Assembly (NCBI GenBank): GCA_946479615.1
Contig: CAMLGR010000150.1
Location: 1 to 11,410 of the forward strand
Reading direction: 5' to 3'
DNA: 11,410 bases
DNA from: an uncultured Bacteroidota bacterium
Lineage (GTDB): Bacteria > Bacteroidota > Bacteroidia > Chitinophagales > Chitinophagaceae
Part shown: positions 1 through 6,230 of the stretch, in pieces
How the letters are laid out: each line of letters begins with the position of its first letter
Numbering within the stretch: the stretch's first letter is position 1
Position numbers and translations under genes: made by a program
Notes under the pieces: generated by a model
Database searches by the model: none
What the model was told of the DNA's origin: nothing
Seen by the model: only the letters and a program-made list of their open reading frames with translations

Positions 1-3
1 ATT

Positions 4-35
4 TCTATGTCTCTATGATCCTATGTGGTAAGAAG
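4..35. repeat. Octamer array, single arm (word A)
   Basis: Degenerate 8-bp tandem units (tctatgtc, tctatgat, cctatgtg) lie 19 bp beyond the stop codon of the DUF6377 gene. Bases 13-31 are a perfect 19-nt reverse complement of 1746-1764 on the other side of that gene. A partner arm may lie left of the window edge. The rest of 1-53 holds nothing else I recognise. Confidence 0.7.
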
Positions 36-53
36 CAGTCAACAGATGCCGGC

Positions 54-1673
54 TCAGATCGCCTTTATTTCCATGATCTTTTTTTCAAATTCCTCATTGC
101 TGACAAAGGAGCGGTTCTTGATCTTGGTTTTGTAGGTGTTGATGGTATGAACAGAGTATTGAAGGATGCGGGCGATTTTTTCATTATCATGGATGCCCAT
201 GCGGATCAGGGCGAATATCCGGAGATCGGTATTCAGTAATTCGCCTTCTTTCAGTTCCACGGCATTTTCGGGTGAGAACAGTCCATTGAATTCGGCGACA
301 AAATTGGGGAACAGTTTCAGGAACACCCGGTCAAAATTCTGGAGCAGGTATTCTTTTTCTACACGCAGGTTGATACTGTTGACCAGAAAACGGATCTCTT
401 CCAGTTTACGGTCATTTACCTTTTGTTCCAGCGATTTTTTAAACCGTTCTATCTTGTCAAAAAATTCAGAATTGACATTGAAGAAGTAACCGATATATTC
501 TTCCTTGATCTTGTTGGCTTCGGATAATTTACTGTTTACTTCCGATAACCGGTGATTGATCTCCTGGTCGCGAAGATGCGCCTCGGTGATCAGTTTCTTG
601 GCGATTTTCAGTTTGTTGACCTGTCGCAGTACGATGATCGTCAGTACTACTACGCCTACCAATAATAAAGTAACAATGATCGCATAGATGATCAGTGTCT
701 TTTTTTGTTTCTCTACCAGTCCCAGTTTTTCACTTTCGATCAATGGCAGGATATCGGTCACTCTTACTTTCCGCTGGCGGGCGCCATAGAAAGTGGCGTC
801 TGAAATAGCGAGTTCGATACAGGAAGAAGCATTTTTTACATCGCCTTTTTTATACAGCAGGTTGGCCAGGTTAAAAGCGGCGGCCGTTTCTTTCGTGGAA
901 GAACGGATATCGGCAATAGCAGCCTGCACCAGTAATTCGATGGCCGGATCGTTTTGCAGGTTTTGTATATAGATATCGCTCAGCGTGGAAGCGGTCAATG
1001 CTATTTCATGTGCCGAAAGACCGGGTCTTGCCATCAGTTGTTTATAATTGATGAGCGCCCTGTCCTTATTACCCGAACGTATATCTTTCAACCCGCTGAA
1101 ATAGGCGTAATTAAATGAGCCGGGCGTTAACAGCAGTAATGCGGAATCTATATACTGATTTGCTTTTTGTACATAACCGGGTGTATGATAACTATCATTA
1201 TTGAAATCGGCCAGGTCATAATAAAAGCGGCCCATCGAAAGATAATATTCTGTTTTCAGGCTATCAGGCATCGGGCTGGTTTCGATGCTGGTAAGCAGAT
1301 CAGAAGCCTCTTTGAATAAACCGGCTGATAATAAGGAAAAACCGAGTTTCAGTTTTGCCTGGCTGATCAGCGAAGGATCGTTGATCCGGTAAGCGACTTC
1401 CTGCATCTTTCGTGCATAGGAATAGGCAGAATCATATTTAAACGCCTTGTATTCTTCGTATAACTGGAGACAAAGTGAGAAAGAAGCCGGTAGCCGGTTT
1501 TCTTTTTGTAATAGATTTTTCAGGTTGTCGATACCCGATTGTTTTTGCCGGTCATATACCGGGGCCTGTTCTTTGGCCTGGTCCAGGTTTTCCAGCAAAC
1601 CTTCAATGGCGGTTTGTGAAAAGCCGGAGACTGCCACAAGAAAAGAAATAACAAGCAGGTAGAAGCGATGCAT
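54..1673 (-). CDS. DUF6377-type membrane regulator (TPR, TM, coiled coil, HTH)
   Basis: This 539-residue protein matches the Bacteroidota DUF6377 architecture. A signal peptide covers about residues 1-20 (ends GFSQ). It is followed by the family-typical stretch YDRQKQSGIDNLKNL (40-54) and helical TPR-like repeats to about 310. One membrane segment lies at about 326-349, then a charged coiled coil (about 351-395). The C-terminus (about 478-525) contains LRIFALIRMGIHDNEKIA and HTINTYKTKIKNR, which reads as a LuxR-like helix-turn-helix. The expected topology is a periplasmic TPR sensor tethered to a cytoplasmic DNA-binding domain: a one-component membrane transcription factor (inference from architecture). 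No kinase or receiver domain is present and no SusC/SusD target lies nearby, so the regulon is unknown. It is transcribed away from the SDR gene and bracketed by inverted copies of word A. ATG start; no Shine-Dalgarno. Confidence 0.85.
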   Translation of the reverse strand: MHRFYLLVISFLVAVSGFSQTAIEGLLENLDQAKEQAPVYDRQKQSGIDNLKNLLQKENRLPASFSLCLQLYEEYKAFKYDSAYSYARKMQEVAYRINDPSLISQAKLKLGFSLLSAGLFKEASDLLTSIETSPMPDSLKTEYYLSMGRFYYDLADFNNDSYHTPGYVQKANQYIDSALLLLTPGSFNYAYFSGLKDIRSGNKDRALINYKQLMARPGLSAHEIALTASTLSDIYIQNLQNDPAIELLVQAAIADIRSSTKETAAAFNLANLLYKKGDVKNASSCIELAISDATFYGARQRKVRVTDILPLIESEKLGLVEKQKKTLIIYAIIVTLLLVGVVVLTIIVLRQVNKLKIAKKLITEAHLRDQEINHRLSEVNSKLSEANKIKEEYIGYFFNVNSEFFDKIERFKKSLEQKVNDRKLEEIRFLVNSINLRVEKEYLLQNFDRVFLKLFPNFVAEFNGLFSPENAVELKEGELLNTDLRIFALIRMGIHDNEKIARILQYSVHTINTYKTKIKNRSFVSNEEFEKKIMEIKAI

Positions 1674-1745
1674 AAGAGGCGTAAAATACAGAATCCTGAA
1701 TTAAAATAGCTAAGTGGGTAATGGGGATTTGTAAATTGATTTTTT

Positions 1746-1817
1746 TTACCACATAGGATCATAGGAATATAGACACCACATAGAATCCTATGTAAAACCT
1801 ATGTTCCTATGTGGTAA
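1746..1817. repeat. Inverted octamer array in the divergent promoter gap (word A)
   Basis: The left arm 1746-1765 and right arm 1798-1817 are reverse complements over 20 bp with one mismatch. Inside them a second small palindrome, acatag (1778-1783) with ctatgt (1788-1793), is nested. The element fills much of the 181-bp gap between the divergent DUF6377 and SDR genes. It is therefore not in a terminator position for either, and it could form a cruciform between their promoters. The remaining bases, 1674-1745 and 1818-1854, are AT-rich and must hold both promoters; I see no perfect TAnnTTTG box there. Confidence 0.75.
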
Positions 1818-1854
1818 GAAAAAAATCTTTTACTTTCATGCCAAATAATAAATT

Positions 1855-2547
1855 ATGTCAAAAGTTGCGATCGTTACCGGTGCATCCGGTAATATGGGAC
1901 AGGCGGTAGTAAAGAAATTCCTGGCAGAAGGCTATACTGTGATTGGAACGATTGTCCCCAACGATCCTGTAACGATCAATATCGATGATCCGCGGTTTGA
2001 AAAAATAGCTGCCAACCTGGTGGATGAAGAAAATGCACGACAATTGGCCGATAGCGTGATCAGTAAACATGGTTCTATCGATGTAGCCGTATTAACGGTA
2101 GGCGGGTTTGCGATGGGCAAGATTGCCGATACCAAAACGGCCGATATCATGAAGCAATACCAGTTGAATTTTGAAACTGCCTACAATACAGCGCGGCCCT
2201 GTTTCCTGCAAATGATGAAGCAGGGTAGTGGACGGATTTTTATGATTGGCTCCCGTCCGGGACTGGATACAAAGAATGGAAAGGGTATGATCGCCTATTC
2301 ACTGGCCAAGTCATTGATCTTTCGCCTGGCTGAATTAATGAACGAGGAAGCGAAAGGACACGATGTTGTGACCAGCGTAATCGTGCCCAGTACGATCGAT
2401 ACACCGCAAAACCGTAAGTCGATGCCGGATGCCCGATTCGGTAACTGGGTAAAACCGGAAGCGATCGCGGACGTGATCTATTTTCATTCGACCAAAGAAG
2501 CAGCTGTTTTAAGAGAGCCGGTGATCAAGGTGTATGGGAATGCTTGA
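1855..2547 (+). CDS. Short-chain dehydrogenase/reductase, dihydropteridine-reductase-like
   Basis: This is a 230-residue classical-fold SDR. The nucleotide-binding glycine motif is TGASGNMG (residues 8-15). The catalytic residues visible are Ser133, Tyr148 and Lys152 (YSLAK). The usual NNAG motif is replaced by TVGG (81-84). Residues 182-198, with DTPQNRKSMPDA followed by F and W, closely resemble the DTPxNRKSMPxAxFxxW stretch of animal quinonoid dihydropteridine reductase as I recall it, and the length also fits. The reaction is NAD(P)H-dependent reduction or oxidation. A pteridine substrate is an inference from that motif; a general SDR of unknown substrate is the safer call. It is monocistronic, divergent from the regulator, and followed 6 bp after its stop codon by a heptamer inverted array. 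No Shine-Dalgarno precedes the ATG. Confidence 0.85.
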   Translation: MSKVAIVTGASGNMGQAVVKKFLAEGYTVIGTIVPNDPVTINIDDPRFEKIAANLVDEENARQLADSVISKHGSIDVAVLTVGGFAMGKIADTKTADIMKQYQLNFETAYNTARPCFLQMMKQGSGRIFMIGSRPGLDTKNGKGMIAYSLAKSLIFRLAELMNEEAKGHDVVTSVIVPSTIDTPQNRKSMPDARFGNWVKPEAIADVIYFHSTKEAAVLREPVIKVYGNA

Positions 2548-2553
2548 GAAGGA

Positions 2554-2655
2554 AATGTAAAATGCAAAATATAAAATCTAAAATGTAAAAGGGGTTTTGG
2601 TTATCAAAAACTCCTTTTACATTTTAGATTTTGCGGTTTTATATTTTACATTCTT
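2554..2655. repeat. Inverted heptamer array (word B), possible bidirectional terminator
   Basis: Five consecutive 7-bp units of type aatgtaa/aatctaa (2554-2588) face an inverted arm of the same words (about 2611-2653). The inner stem is a perfect 20-bp pairing of 2573-2592 with 2613-2632, with a 20-nt loop. It sits between the converging SDR and GNAT genes, where a bidirectional terminator would be expected. The stem is A+T-rich and lacks the GC core of a classical intrinsic terminator. Confidence 0.75.
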
Positions 2656-2702
2656 TTCATTTTATCATAATTATCCTTGCTATTGTGCCGGAAAGTACCG
2701 AT
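2646..2702 (-). pseudogene. Decayed 3' end of a second GNAT gene
   Basis: Read on the minus strand, this stretch encodes IGTFRHNSKDNYDKMK and then a stop. The intact GNAT gene 144 bp away ends with IGSFWHDGKDNYDMIK. At DNA level 2664-2702 matches 2808-2846 at about 31 of 39 positions by hand count, with the first 15 identical. An in-frame stop lies 6 bp upstream of the similar part, so only the C-terminal tail survives. It is squeezed between the word-B array, which supplies its stop codon, and a short nonamer repeat. The likely history is a tandem GNAT paralogue that was mostly deleted. Confidence 0.65.
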
Positions 2703-2719
2703 AATAATCTATCGTATAT

Positions 2720-2745
2720 CCATTCATCCGTGCCATCCGTGTTCT
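2720..2745. repeat. Short nonamer repeat (word C)
   Basis: Two 9-bp units, tcatccgtg and ccatccgtg, are adjacent here with a degenerate third unit on the left. The word resembles the atccgtg/aatctgtg words of the array near 11000. The rest of 2746-2789 shows nothing I recognise. Confidence 0.4.
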
Positions 2746-2789
2746 ATATCATACTGTATCAAAAATCAGCATCCAACAATCCCTAAAGC

Positions 2790-3344
2790 TCAAACATTCT
2801 TTATCATATCATAATTATCCTTTCCGTCATGCCAGAAAGACCCGATATGCTGAAAGCCTTTCTTTTTATAAAAATGCACAGCTAGGTGGTTGGATGTTTG
2901 AACACCACTCCATAACAGGATATGCCGGAAGGGGGTGGTTGCTGTAATATCTTTTTCAATATAATCATAGAGGCTGCTGCCTAAACCGCTGTTCTGATAA
3001 CGATCTGCTACAGATGGCGCGAACGTGCATATTTTCTCCTGGTCGTGATACATATTCTTCATCTGCAATCTCGCCCTGTCAGCATCCGTCATTCCATTTT
3101 TGATAAGCATATAAGCAGCTATGTTATTGTTATCATCGAGAGCAATATAACGCCTTGTATCACCGGGTAAGCCGGCACAAATGGAATCGATCGTTTCTTT
3201 ATCGAATGCATGAGGACCATACCTGCTCCTGGAAGTATCGGATAAGGAAAACGTTAAATAATGGTAAAGCGCATCCGCATCCATTGGCTCTAATAAACGG
3301 ATAATGAAGGAATGATTATTTTTCAGTAAGAGGGTTATTGCCAT
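2790..3344 (-). CDS. GNAT-family N-acetyltransferase
   Basis: This is a 184-residue protein of the Gcn5-related acetyltransferase fold, which transfers acetyl from acetyl-CoA to an amine. The acetyl-CoA-binding motif A is visible as ADRYQNSGLGSSLYDYI, containing RxxGxG-type spacing. The C-terminal motif NHLAVHFYKKKGF followed by a beta strand is typical of the family. The substrate cannot be read from the sequence. I take ATG at 3344 as the start; an in-frame TTG at 3350 would add two residues but has nothing in its favour. A TAATTTTA box (3360-3367, one base from the Bacteroidota -7 consensus) lies 15 bp upstream. It is divergent from the FMN reductase gene and convergent with the SDR gene. 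A remnant of a related gene lies just downstream. Confidence 0.88.
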   Translation of the reverse strand: MAITLLLKNNHSFIIRLLEPMDADALYHYLTFSLSDTSRSRYGPHAFDKETIDSICAGLPGDTRRYIALDDNNNIAAYMLIKNGMTDADRARLQMKNMYHDQEKICTFAPSVADRYQNSGLGSSLYDYIEKDITATTPFRHILLWSGVQTSNHLAVHFYKKKGFQHIGSFWHDGKDNYDMIKNV

Positions 3345-3359
3345 CGGCAAGGCTGTATG

Positions 3360-3367
3360 TAAAATTA
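3360..3367 (-). promoter_or_regulatory. Possible -7 box for the GNAT gene
   Basis: The minus strand reads TAATTTTA, differing from TAnnTTTG only at the last base, 15 bp before the GNAT ATG. The same octamer precedes scoA. No convincing -33 element was found. Confidence 0.35.
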
Positions 3368-3392
3368 GGCAGTCAGTCTATATTTCTCTTCA

Positions 3393-3400
3393 TAATTTTG
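3393..3400 (+). promoter_or_regulatory. Perfect TAnnTTTG -7 box for the FMN reductase gene
   Basis: TAATTTTG matches the Bacteroidota -7 consensus exactly and ends 6 bp before the ATG at 3407. Transcription would start at or within a few bases of the start codon, giving a leaderless or near-leaderless mRNA. It also argues against the longer upstream reading frame from 3338, which would place the promoter inside the coding region. No clear -33 TTG was found. Confidence 0.5.
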
Positions 3401-3406
3401 AACTGT

Positions 3407-3949
3407 ATGGCGAATGATAAAATAAGAATACTGGCTATTTCCGGTAGCCTGCGCGCGGGCTCTTCCAATAATATCATTGTAAAGATCGTTGCCGGAATGC
3501 TGGCACCGGGTATTGAGTTCATTGTTTATAACGGGCTGGCGGCTATCCCGGCTTTTGATGATACAGAGAGTAAAGCGGTCGATGATTTTCGTAAACAGAT
3601 CCGTGAAGCAGACGGAATTTTTATTTGCACACCTGAATATGCGTTTGGTGTGCCCGGTGCTTTAAAGAATGCACTGGACTGGACGGTTTCAACCGGTGAT
3701 TTTGATAAGAAGCCGGTAGCCCTGGTAACAGCTTCCAGTGTGGGAGATAAGGGGCATGCTTCTTTGCTTCATACGCTCACAGCTTTGTCCGCCCATATAG
3801 CCCCGGATGCTGCTTTGCTGATCTCTTTTGTCAGGGCGAAACTGAATGATAAAGGAGAGTTCAAGGATATGGCTACTGCACAGGCGGTTCAATCGGTAGT
3901 GAATGCTTTGGTCAGGTTGATCAGGGAAAGCAAAGAGGCAGGAAAATGA
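3407..3949 (+). CDS. NADPH-dependent FMN reductase (flavodoxin-like fold)
   Basis: This 180-residue protein belongs to the NADPH-dependent FMN reductase / NAD(P)H:quinone reductase group. The FMN phosphate-binding loop is SGSLRAGSSN (residues 12-21). The second family hallmark, TPEYAFGVPGALKNALDW (75-92), contacts the flavin ring and helps form the dimer. The protein should be cytosolic and reduce flavin, quinones, azo compounds or metal ions with NAD(P)H; the physiological substrate is not evident. I chose ATG 3407 over an upstream start at 3338 because the family motif normally starts about 10 residues in and because a perfect -7 box lies at 3393-3400. It is monocistronic. The 124-bp gap after it shows no convincing terminator, only a 5-bp stem at 3955-3967. 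Confidence 0.9.
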   Translation: MANDKIRILAISGSLRAGSSNNIIVKIVAGMLAPGIEFIVYNGLAAIPAFDDTESKAVDDFRKQIREADGIFICTPEYAFGVPGALKNALDWTVSTGDFDKKPVALVTASSVGDKGHASLLHTLTALSAHIAPDAALLISFVRAKLNDKGEFKDMATAQAVQSVVNALVRLIRESKEAGK

Positions 3950-4073
3950 TTTTTCGTACACAGTACGATCACAGATTTCAACAACTCATACATAGTGATG
4001 TTTCTTTTTAATTCCTGTTGGATCATTTTTGAGGGATAAATAAAATCTCTCAATAAAGATCAAACACCGGGAC

Positions 4074-4742
4074 ATGAAACATTTATTACCTGCCATTATT
4101 ATTATTATAACACTATCTCTTCCGCTTGCCGGTTTTTCTCAAACAGCACCCGGTGAATCGGAAACAATCAAAAAGGAAAAACGCGAACCCAGATTCGGTA
4201 TCAAGGCCGGTTATGCTATCAATAAAATAGCGGAGAATAAAACCTCTTTTGATCCGGCTGGCAAAAGTGGTTTCATGGCCTCTGCTTTTTTCTCACCCGT
4301 TACAAAGAACGGGTTAGGGTACCGGAGCGAGATCGTATTCTCCCGCATGGCTCATACGCTTGTCGATGGAGATGCAAGCAATAAGGTAACGACCGATTAT
4401 ATTTACCTGCCACAACTGACCACGTTCACGATTGCCAAAGTAGTACAGTTGCAAGCCGGTGGCCAGGTTGGATTTTTAGTAAAAGCCGCAGGGAAGAAAA
4501 CAAACGATGGGTCGTCTTCGAATGGTATCATGGATTTTATGAATCGTATCGATTATGGATTTGCCGGTGGTATAGAGATCTACCCGGTAAAAAGATTGAT
4601 CATAGGAAGCCGTTATAATATCAGTTTGGGGAATATGTATAAGAAAATGGAAGAAGGGGATATCTCTCCGTTGCCGTTTTTTCCAACAGATATCAAATCA
4701 AAGAATGCGGTTATTCAATTCTTTGCAGGATTCAGGTTTTAA
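4074..4742 (+). CDS. Outer-membrane beta-barrel protein, PorT-like family
   Basis: The 222-residue precursor begins with a signal peptide (MKHLLPA, a long Ile/Leu core, then LAGFSQ; cleavage near residue 23). The mature part is rich in alternating hydrophobic residues and glycine, e.g. RFGIKAGYAINKI near residue 40 and YGFAGGIEIYPVKRLIIGSRYN near 160-182. It ends in FFAGFRF, with the terminal Phe expected of BAM-inserted barrels. This fits the small outer-membrane beta-barrel family that automated pipelines call PorT family; that label does not imply a type IX secretion role. About eight strands are plausible. The function is unknown. It is followed by a stem-loop with a T-rich tail. Confidence 0.75.
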   Translation: MKHLLPAIIIIITLSLPLAGFSQTAPGESETIKKEKREPRFGIKAGYAINKIAENKTSFDPAGKSGFMASAFFSPVTKNGLGYRSEIVFSRMAHTLVDGDASNKVTTDYIYLPQLTTFTIAKVVQLQAGGQVGFLVKAAGKKTNDGSSSNGIMDFMNRIDYGFAGGIEIYPVKRLIIGSRYNISLGNMYKKMEEGDISPLPFFPTDIKSKNAVIQFFAGFRF

Positions 4743-4775
4743 AGGTATACACGTATATAATTTCAGGACGGTCAG

Positions 4776-4813
4776 CCCGGGGATAATTTTCTCCGGGTAT
4801 TTTATTTTACCGG
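4776..4813 (+). terminator. Probable intrinsic terminator of the beta-barrel gene
   Basis: A 7-bp GC-rich stem pairs 4776-4782 with 4791-4797 (one G-U pair) around an 8-nt A/T loop and is followed by tattttatttta. It starts 34 bp past the stop codon of the barrel gene and separates it from the lipoprotein gene. Confidence 0.6.
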
Positions 4814-4817
4814 GAGT

Positions 4818-4850
4818 TTTTGACGGTATCATCCTGTCAAAATAACTTCG
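4818..4850 (+). promoter_or_regulatory. Possible promoter of the lipoprotein gene
   Basis: TTTTG (4818-4822) and TAACTTCG (4843-4850; one mismatch to TAnnTTTG) are 20 bp apart, as expected for Bacteroidota -33 and -7 elements. The predicted transcript would have a leader of roughly 20-25 nt before ATG 4879. Confidence 0.45.
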
Positions 4851-4878
4851 GTAACGAACTTTTCTAAACACCTTTACT

Positions 4879-5421
4879 ATGAATATATCAGGGAATAAAT
4901 TGCTTGTTATTTTTTCTTTTTTAGTCCTGGTATTTTCAGGATCATGTAAAAAAGATAAAGAAACGTTTGAAGGAGATTATACACTCAGTGTGACCACGCC
5001 ATTCGAAACACGTCATTTTTATGCAGCCCCGGATCATAATAGTATTTATGTAGGAATAGACCTGTCGATGCCAAGGATATGGCATTTTGAAAAATCGGGA
5101 GACAGTTATGTGATCAGGCCTGCTAACGATGCCAGCAAGGTTATTTCTTTTAATGGTAACAACCGGCCGGTGTTGCTTGACAGGCCTTCTGTGATTACGA
5201 CTAAAGAATTGTTCCAGGTAGAAAAAGATTTTTCTGCAAAAGGATTTCTTTCCATCAGGTCGGTTTATTTCAATAATTATATCAACGTTCCCATCTGTTA
5301 CAGGAACGGATCGGTATCTACCTACGATATAGAAGCGGTGAAAAAGAATCAGTGTGTGCTTACTGATCCTGCTGCGGATGTTTGCCTTTGTATCTCGTCT
5401 TTCGGATATGAGCAGCAATAA
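4879..5421 (+). CDS. Lipoprotein of unknown function
   Basis: I do not recognise this 180-residue protein. The N-terminus is a lipoprotein signal (MNISGNKLL, hydrophobic core, FSGSC) with Cys23 as the lipidated residue. The next residues, KKDKE, are charged and partly acidic, loosely like the post-cysteine signals that send Bacteroidota lipoproteins to the cell surface. The mature part looks beta-rich with aromatic-hydrophobic alternation (e.g. DYTLSV, IWHFEKSGDSYVIRP, FLSIRSVYFNNYINV). It carries three cysteines near the C-terminus and one at about residue 138, so disulfides are possible. A beta-trefoil or ricin-like fold is conceivable from repeated FxVE/WxFE and IRP/IRS segments but unproven. 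Its stop lies only 14 bp from the end of the converging scoB gene. Confidence 0.7.
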   Translation: MNISGNKLLVIFSFLVLVFSGSCKKDKETFEGDYTLSVTTPFETRHFYAAPDHNSIYVGIDLSMPRIWHFEKSGDSYVIRPANDASKVISFNGNNRPVLLDRPSVITTKELFQVEKDFSAKGFLSIRSVYFNNYINVPICYRNGSVSTYDIEAVKKNQCVLTDPAADVCLCISSFGYEQQ

Positions 5422-5435
5422 AAGCCGGTGTTCAC

Positions 5436-6092
5436 TCAGAAACTCATTTCAGGAATATCTCCTTCGATAATCAATTTCCCGGCGGTTTTACTTTTTATTT
5501 CTTCTACGCTGATGCCGGGCGCTCTTTCGAGCAAACGAAAACCTCCGGGTGTTATATCCAGCACCGCCAGATCCGATACGATTTTCTTTACGCATTTCAC
5601 ACCTGTTAACGGAAGTGCGCAGGCGGGTAATAATTTCGATTCTCCTTTCGGGTTGGTATGCATCATCGCCACGATGATATTTTTAGCGCTTGCTACCAGG
5701 TCCATAGCACCGCCCATGCCTTTCACCATCTTGCCGGGTATTTTCCAGTTGGCGATATCTCCCTGTTCACTTACTTCCATAGCTCCCAATACGGTCAGGT
5801 CAACCTTGCCGGCTCTGATCATTCCAAAGCTCATAGCCGAATCAAAAAAAGCAGACCCGGGGATGGTGGTGACCGTTTGTTTACCGGCATTGATCAGGTC
5901 GGGATCTTCTTCTCCTTCCAGCGGGAACGGGCCCATGCCCAATAATCCATTCTCGCTTTGCAACACTACATTGATACCGGCTGGTATATAATTAGCGACA
6001 AGGGTGGGAATGCCAATGCCAAGATTTACATAATATCCATCTTTCAATTCACGCGCGATCCGTTGTGCTATTTGTTCTTTTGTCAGGGGCAT
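5436..6092 (-). CDS. scoB: 3-oxoacid CoA-transferase subunit B
   Basis: This 218-residue protein is the beta subunit of a class I CoA-transferase. Near the N-terminus it has the family sequence VNLGIGIPTLV (22-32), followed by SENGLLGMGP, in which Glu47 is the catalytic residue that forms the CoA thioester. Further hallmarks are GMGGAMDLV (about residue 124-132) and LDITPGGFRL. With ScoA it would exchange CoA between succinyl-CoA and acetoacetate or a similar oxoacid in ketone-body, butyrate or branched-chain metabolism. AtoA-type acetate CoA-transferase is the main alternative and cannot be excluded by eye. It lies downstream of scoA on the same strand, separated by 126 bp mostly filled by an inverted octamer array. 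It converges on the lipoprotein gene with a 14-bp gap and no visible terminator. Confidence 0.93.
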   Translation of the reverse strand: MPLTKEQIAQRIARELKDGYYVNLGIGIPTLVANYIPAGINVVLQSENGLLGMGPFPLEGEEDPDLINAGKQTVTTIPGSAFFDSAMSFGMIRAGKVDLTVLGAMEVSEQGDIANWKIPGKMVKGMGGAMDLVASAKNIIVAMMHTNPKGESKLLPACALPLTGVKCVKKIVSDLAVLDITPGGFRLLERAPGISVEEIKSKTAGKLIIEGDIPEMSF

Positions 6093-6128
6093 AGTTTCAT
6101 GATTTTACATGTAGTTGTTAGTTCAATG

Positions 6129-6230
6129 TTTAAGGATTAAAAGGTTTAATGATTTAAGAGTTCTTATAAAGAAATTTTTTACCGATAGGAATCATGCCGA
6201 TACAGAACCTTTAAACCCTTAAACCTTTTT
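6129..6230. repeat. Inverted octamer array between scoA and scoB (word D)
   Basis: The left arm (6129-6160) is four 8-bp units such as tttaagga and tttaagag. The right arm (6207-6230) is three units of the reverse type, acctttaa, acccttaa and accttttt. Bases 6139-6149 and 6219-6229 pair perfectly over 11 bp. The right arm overlaps the end of scoA: its last codons and TAA stop are part of the repeat. Located inside the scoA-scoB transcript, it could act as an mRNA processing, stability or partial-termination hairpin. Confidence 0.75.

Noticed and set aside
15..239. Plus-strand frame starting MILCGKK, antisense to the DUF6377 gene
   Set aside because: Its start lies in the word-A repeat, and the same MILCGKK start appears in a minus-strand frame at 1520-1762 because the repeat is inverted there. 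The remainder is the complement of the regulator gene.
54..1673. Composite transposon bounded by the word-A inverted repeats
   Set aside because: No transposase or target-site duplication is seen, and the same kind of array occurs in gaps with no enclosed cargo.
1746..1817. CRISPR-like array
   Set aside because: The period is 7-9 bp with degenerate units and no spacers; no cas genes are present.
2679..2726. A 15-codon frame (starting MNGYTIDYY) on the minus strand
   Set aside because: It is very short, overlaps the GNAT remnant in another frame, and has no promoter or start-site support.
3345..3350. TTG start for the GNAT gene at 3350
   Set aside because: It adds only two residues ahead of an ATG and has no supporting signal.
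3338..3406. N-terminal extension of the FMN reductase
   Set aside because: The extension contains the likely promoter box and does not fit the family, whose flavin-binding loop lies near the N-terminus.
3955..3967. Stem cgtac-aca-gtacg after the FMN reductase gene
   Set aside because: Only 5 bp with a 3-nt loop and no T-tract downstream; likely chance.
5428..5991. 187-residue plus-strand frame opposite scoB
   Set aside because: It is a shadow of scoB; the minus-strand protein has complete family motifs, while this frame has no recognisable domain.
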